NCBI GenBank assembly: GCA_958372035.1
Contig: CATXML010000106.1
Span: 1 to 5,184 of the forward strand
Reading direction: 5' to 3'
DNA: 5,184 bases
DNA from: an uncultured Collinsella sp.
GTDB lineage: Bacteria > Actinomycetota > Coriobacteriia > Coriobacteriales > Coriobacteriaceae
The translations under genes and the position numbers were made by a program. The notes beneath the pieces were generated by a model. The model searched no databases, was not told the origin of the DNA, and worked only from the letters and a program-made list of their open reading frames with translations. Below are positions 5,093-5,184 of this stretch, in pieces. Every line of letters begins with the position of its first letter. The stretch's first letter is position 1.

Positions 5093-5150
5093 CAGACTGA
5101 CCTGTCCGGAGGCAGCCGGAGGACTTTACTCCCTGCTCGGACAGTCCTGC
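5092..5150 (+). other. Extended stem-loop directly after dpaL
   Basis: CTGTCCG (5102-5108) pairs with CGGACAG (5138-5144). Inside it, GCAG (5112-5115) pairs with CTGC (5133-5136) and GGAG (5118-5121) with CTCC (5129-5132). Outside it, GA/TC (5099-5100 with 5145-5146) and GCAG/CTGC (5092-5095 with 5147-5150) extend the stem past small bulges. About 19 pairs in 59 bases, starting within the stop codon, make one long arm. It is either the structured 3' end of the dpaL mRNA or the start of a leader for a gene beyond the window. Confidence 0.45.
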
Positions 5151-5155
5151 TCGCA

Positions 5156-5180
5156 CGGAGAGCACATTAAGTGCTCTCCG
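5156..5180 (+). terminator. Strong hairpin after dpaL, probable terminator
   Basis: CGGAGAGCAC and GTGCTCTCCG form a perfect 10-bp stem around the loop ATTAA. This is the strongest hairpin in the window and lies 63 bases after the dpaL stop. The window ends 4 bases later, so a U-tract cannot be confirmed. Confidence 0.55.
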
Positions 5181-5184
5181 GCTC

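Overview
The window looks like chromosomal DNA from a gut actinobacterium of the class Coriobacteriia, most likely Collinsella or a close relative. This is inferred from GC-rich codon use, strong AGGAGG-type ribosome sites, and the pairing of a YheO-type PAS/HTH regulator with a diaminopropionate ammonia-lyase. It was not tested by any database search. No mobile element, tRNA, rRNA or CRISPR array was found.

Layout, left to right. A short open frame cut by the left edge (3-134, +) resembles the end of a LytTR-type DNA-binding domain. It is followed by a GTG-started DEDDh 3'-5' exonuclease (178-999, +). Convergent to that is a small orphan gene of unknown function (1078-1443, -). The gene-poor stretch 1444-1839 holds a strong minus-strand terminator-like hairpin, other inverted repeats, and four direct repeats spaced exactly 33 bp apart. 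Next, on the minus strand, is a single-pass membrane protein with a proline-rich, probably disordered cytoplasmic region (1840-2823). It lies just downstream of the YheO/DauR-like regulator (2947-3600, -). The regulator is divergent from dpaL (3878-5092, +), which encodes a PLP-dependent 2,3-diaminopropionate ammonia-lyase. The right edge holds a structured untranslated region ending in a 10-bp hairpin.

How the genes work together. The clearest functional unit is the divergent regulator/dpaL pair. Its 277-bp intergenic region carries two related inverted repeats that could be operators for the regulator, plus a hairpin in the dpaL leader. A reasonable inference is that the regulator senses a small amino-acid-like ligand and controls degradation of diaminopropionate to pyruvate and ammonia. 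The left-hand genes show no obvious link to this pathway. The least explained parts are the 33-bp repeat array, the terminator-like hairpin ahead of the small orphan gene, and the orphan membrane protein.
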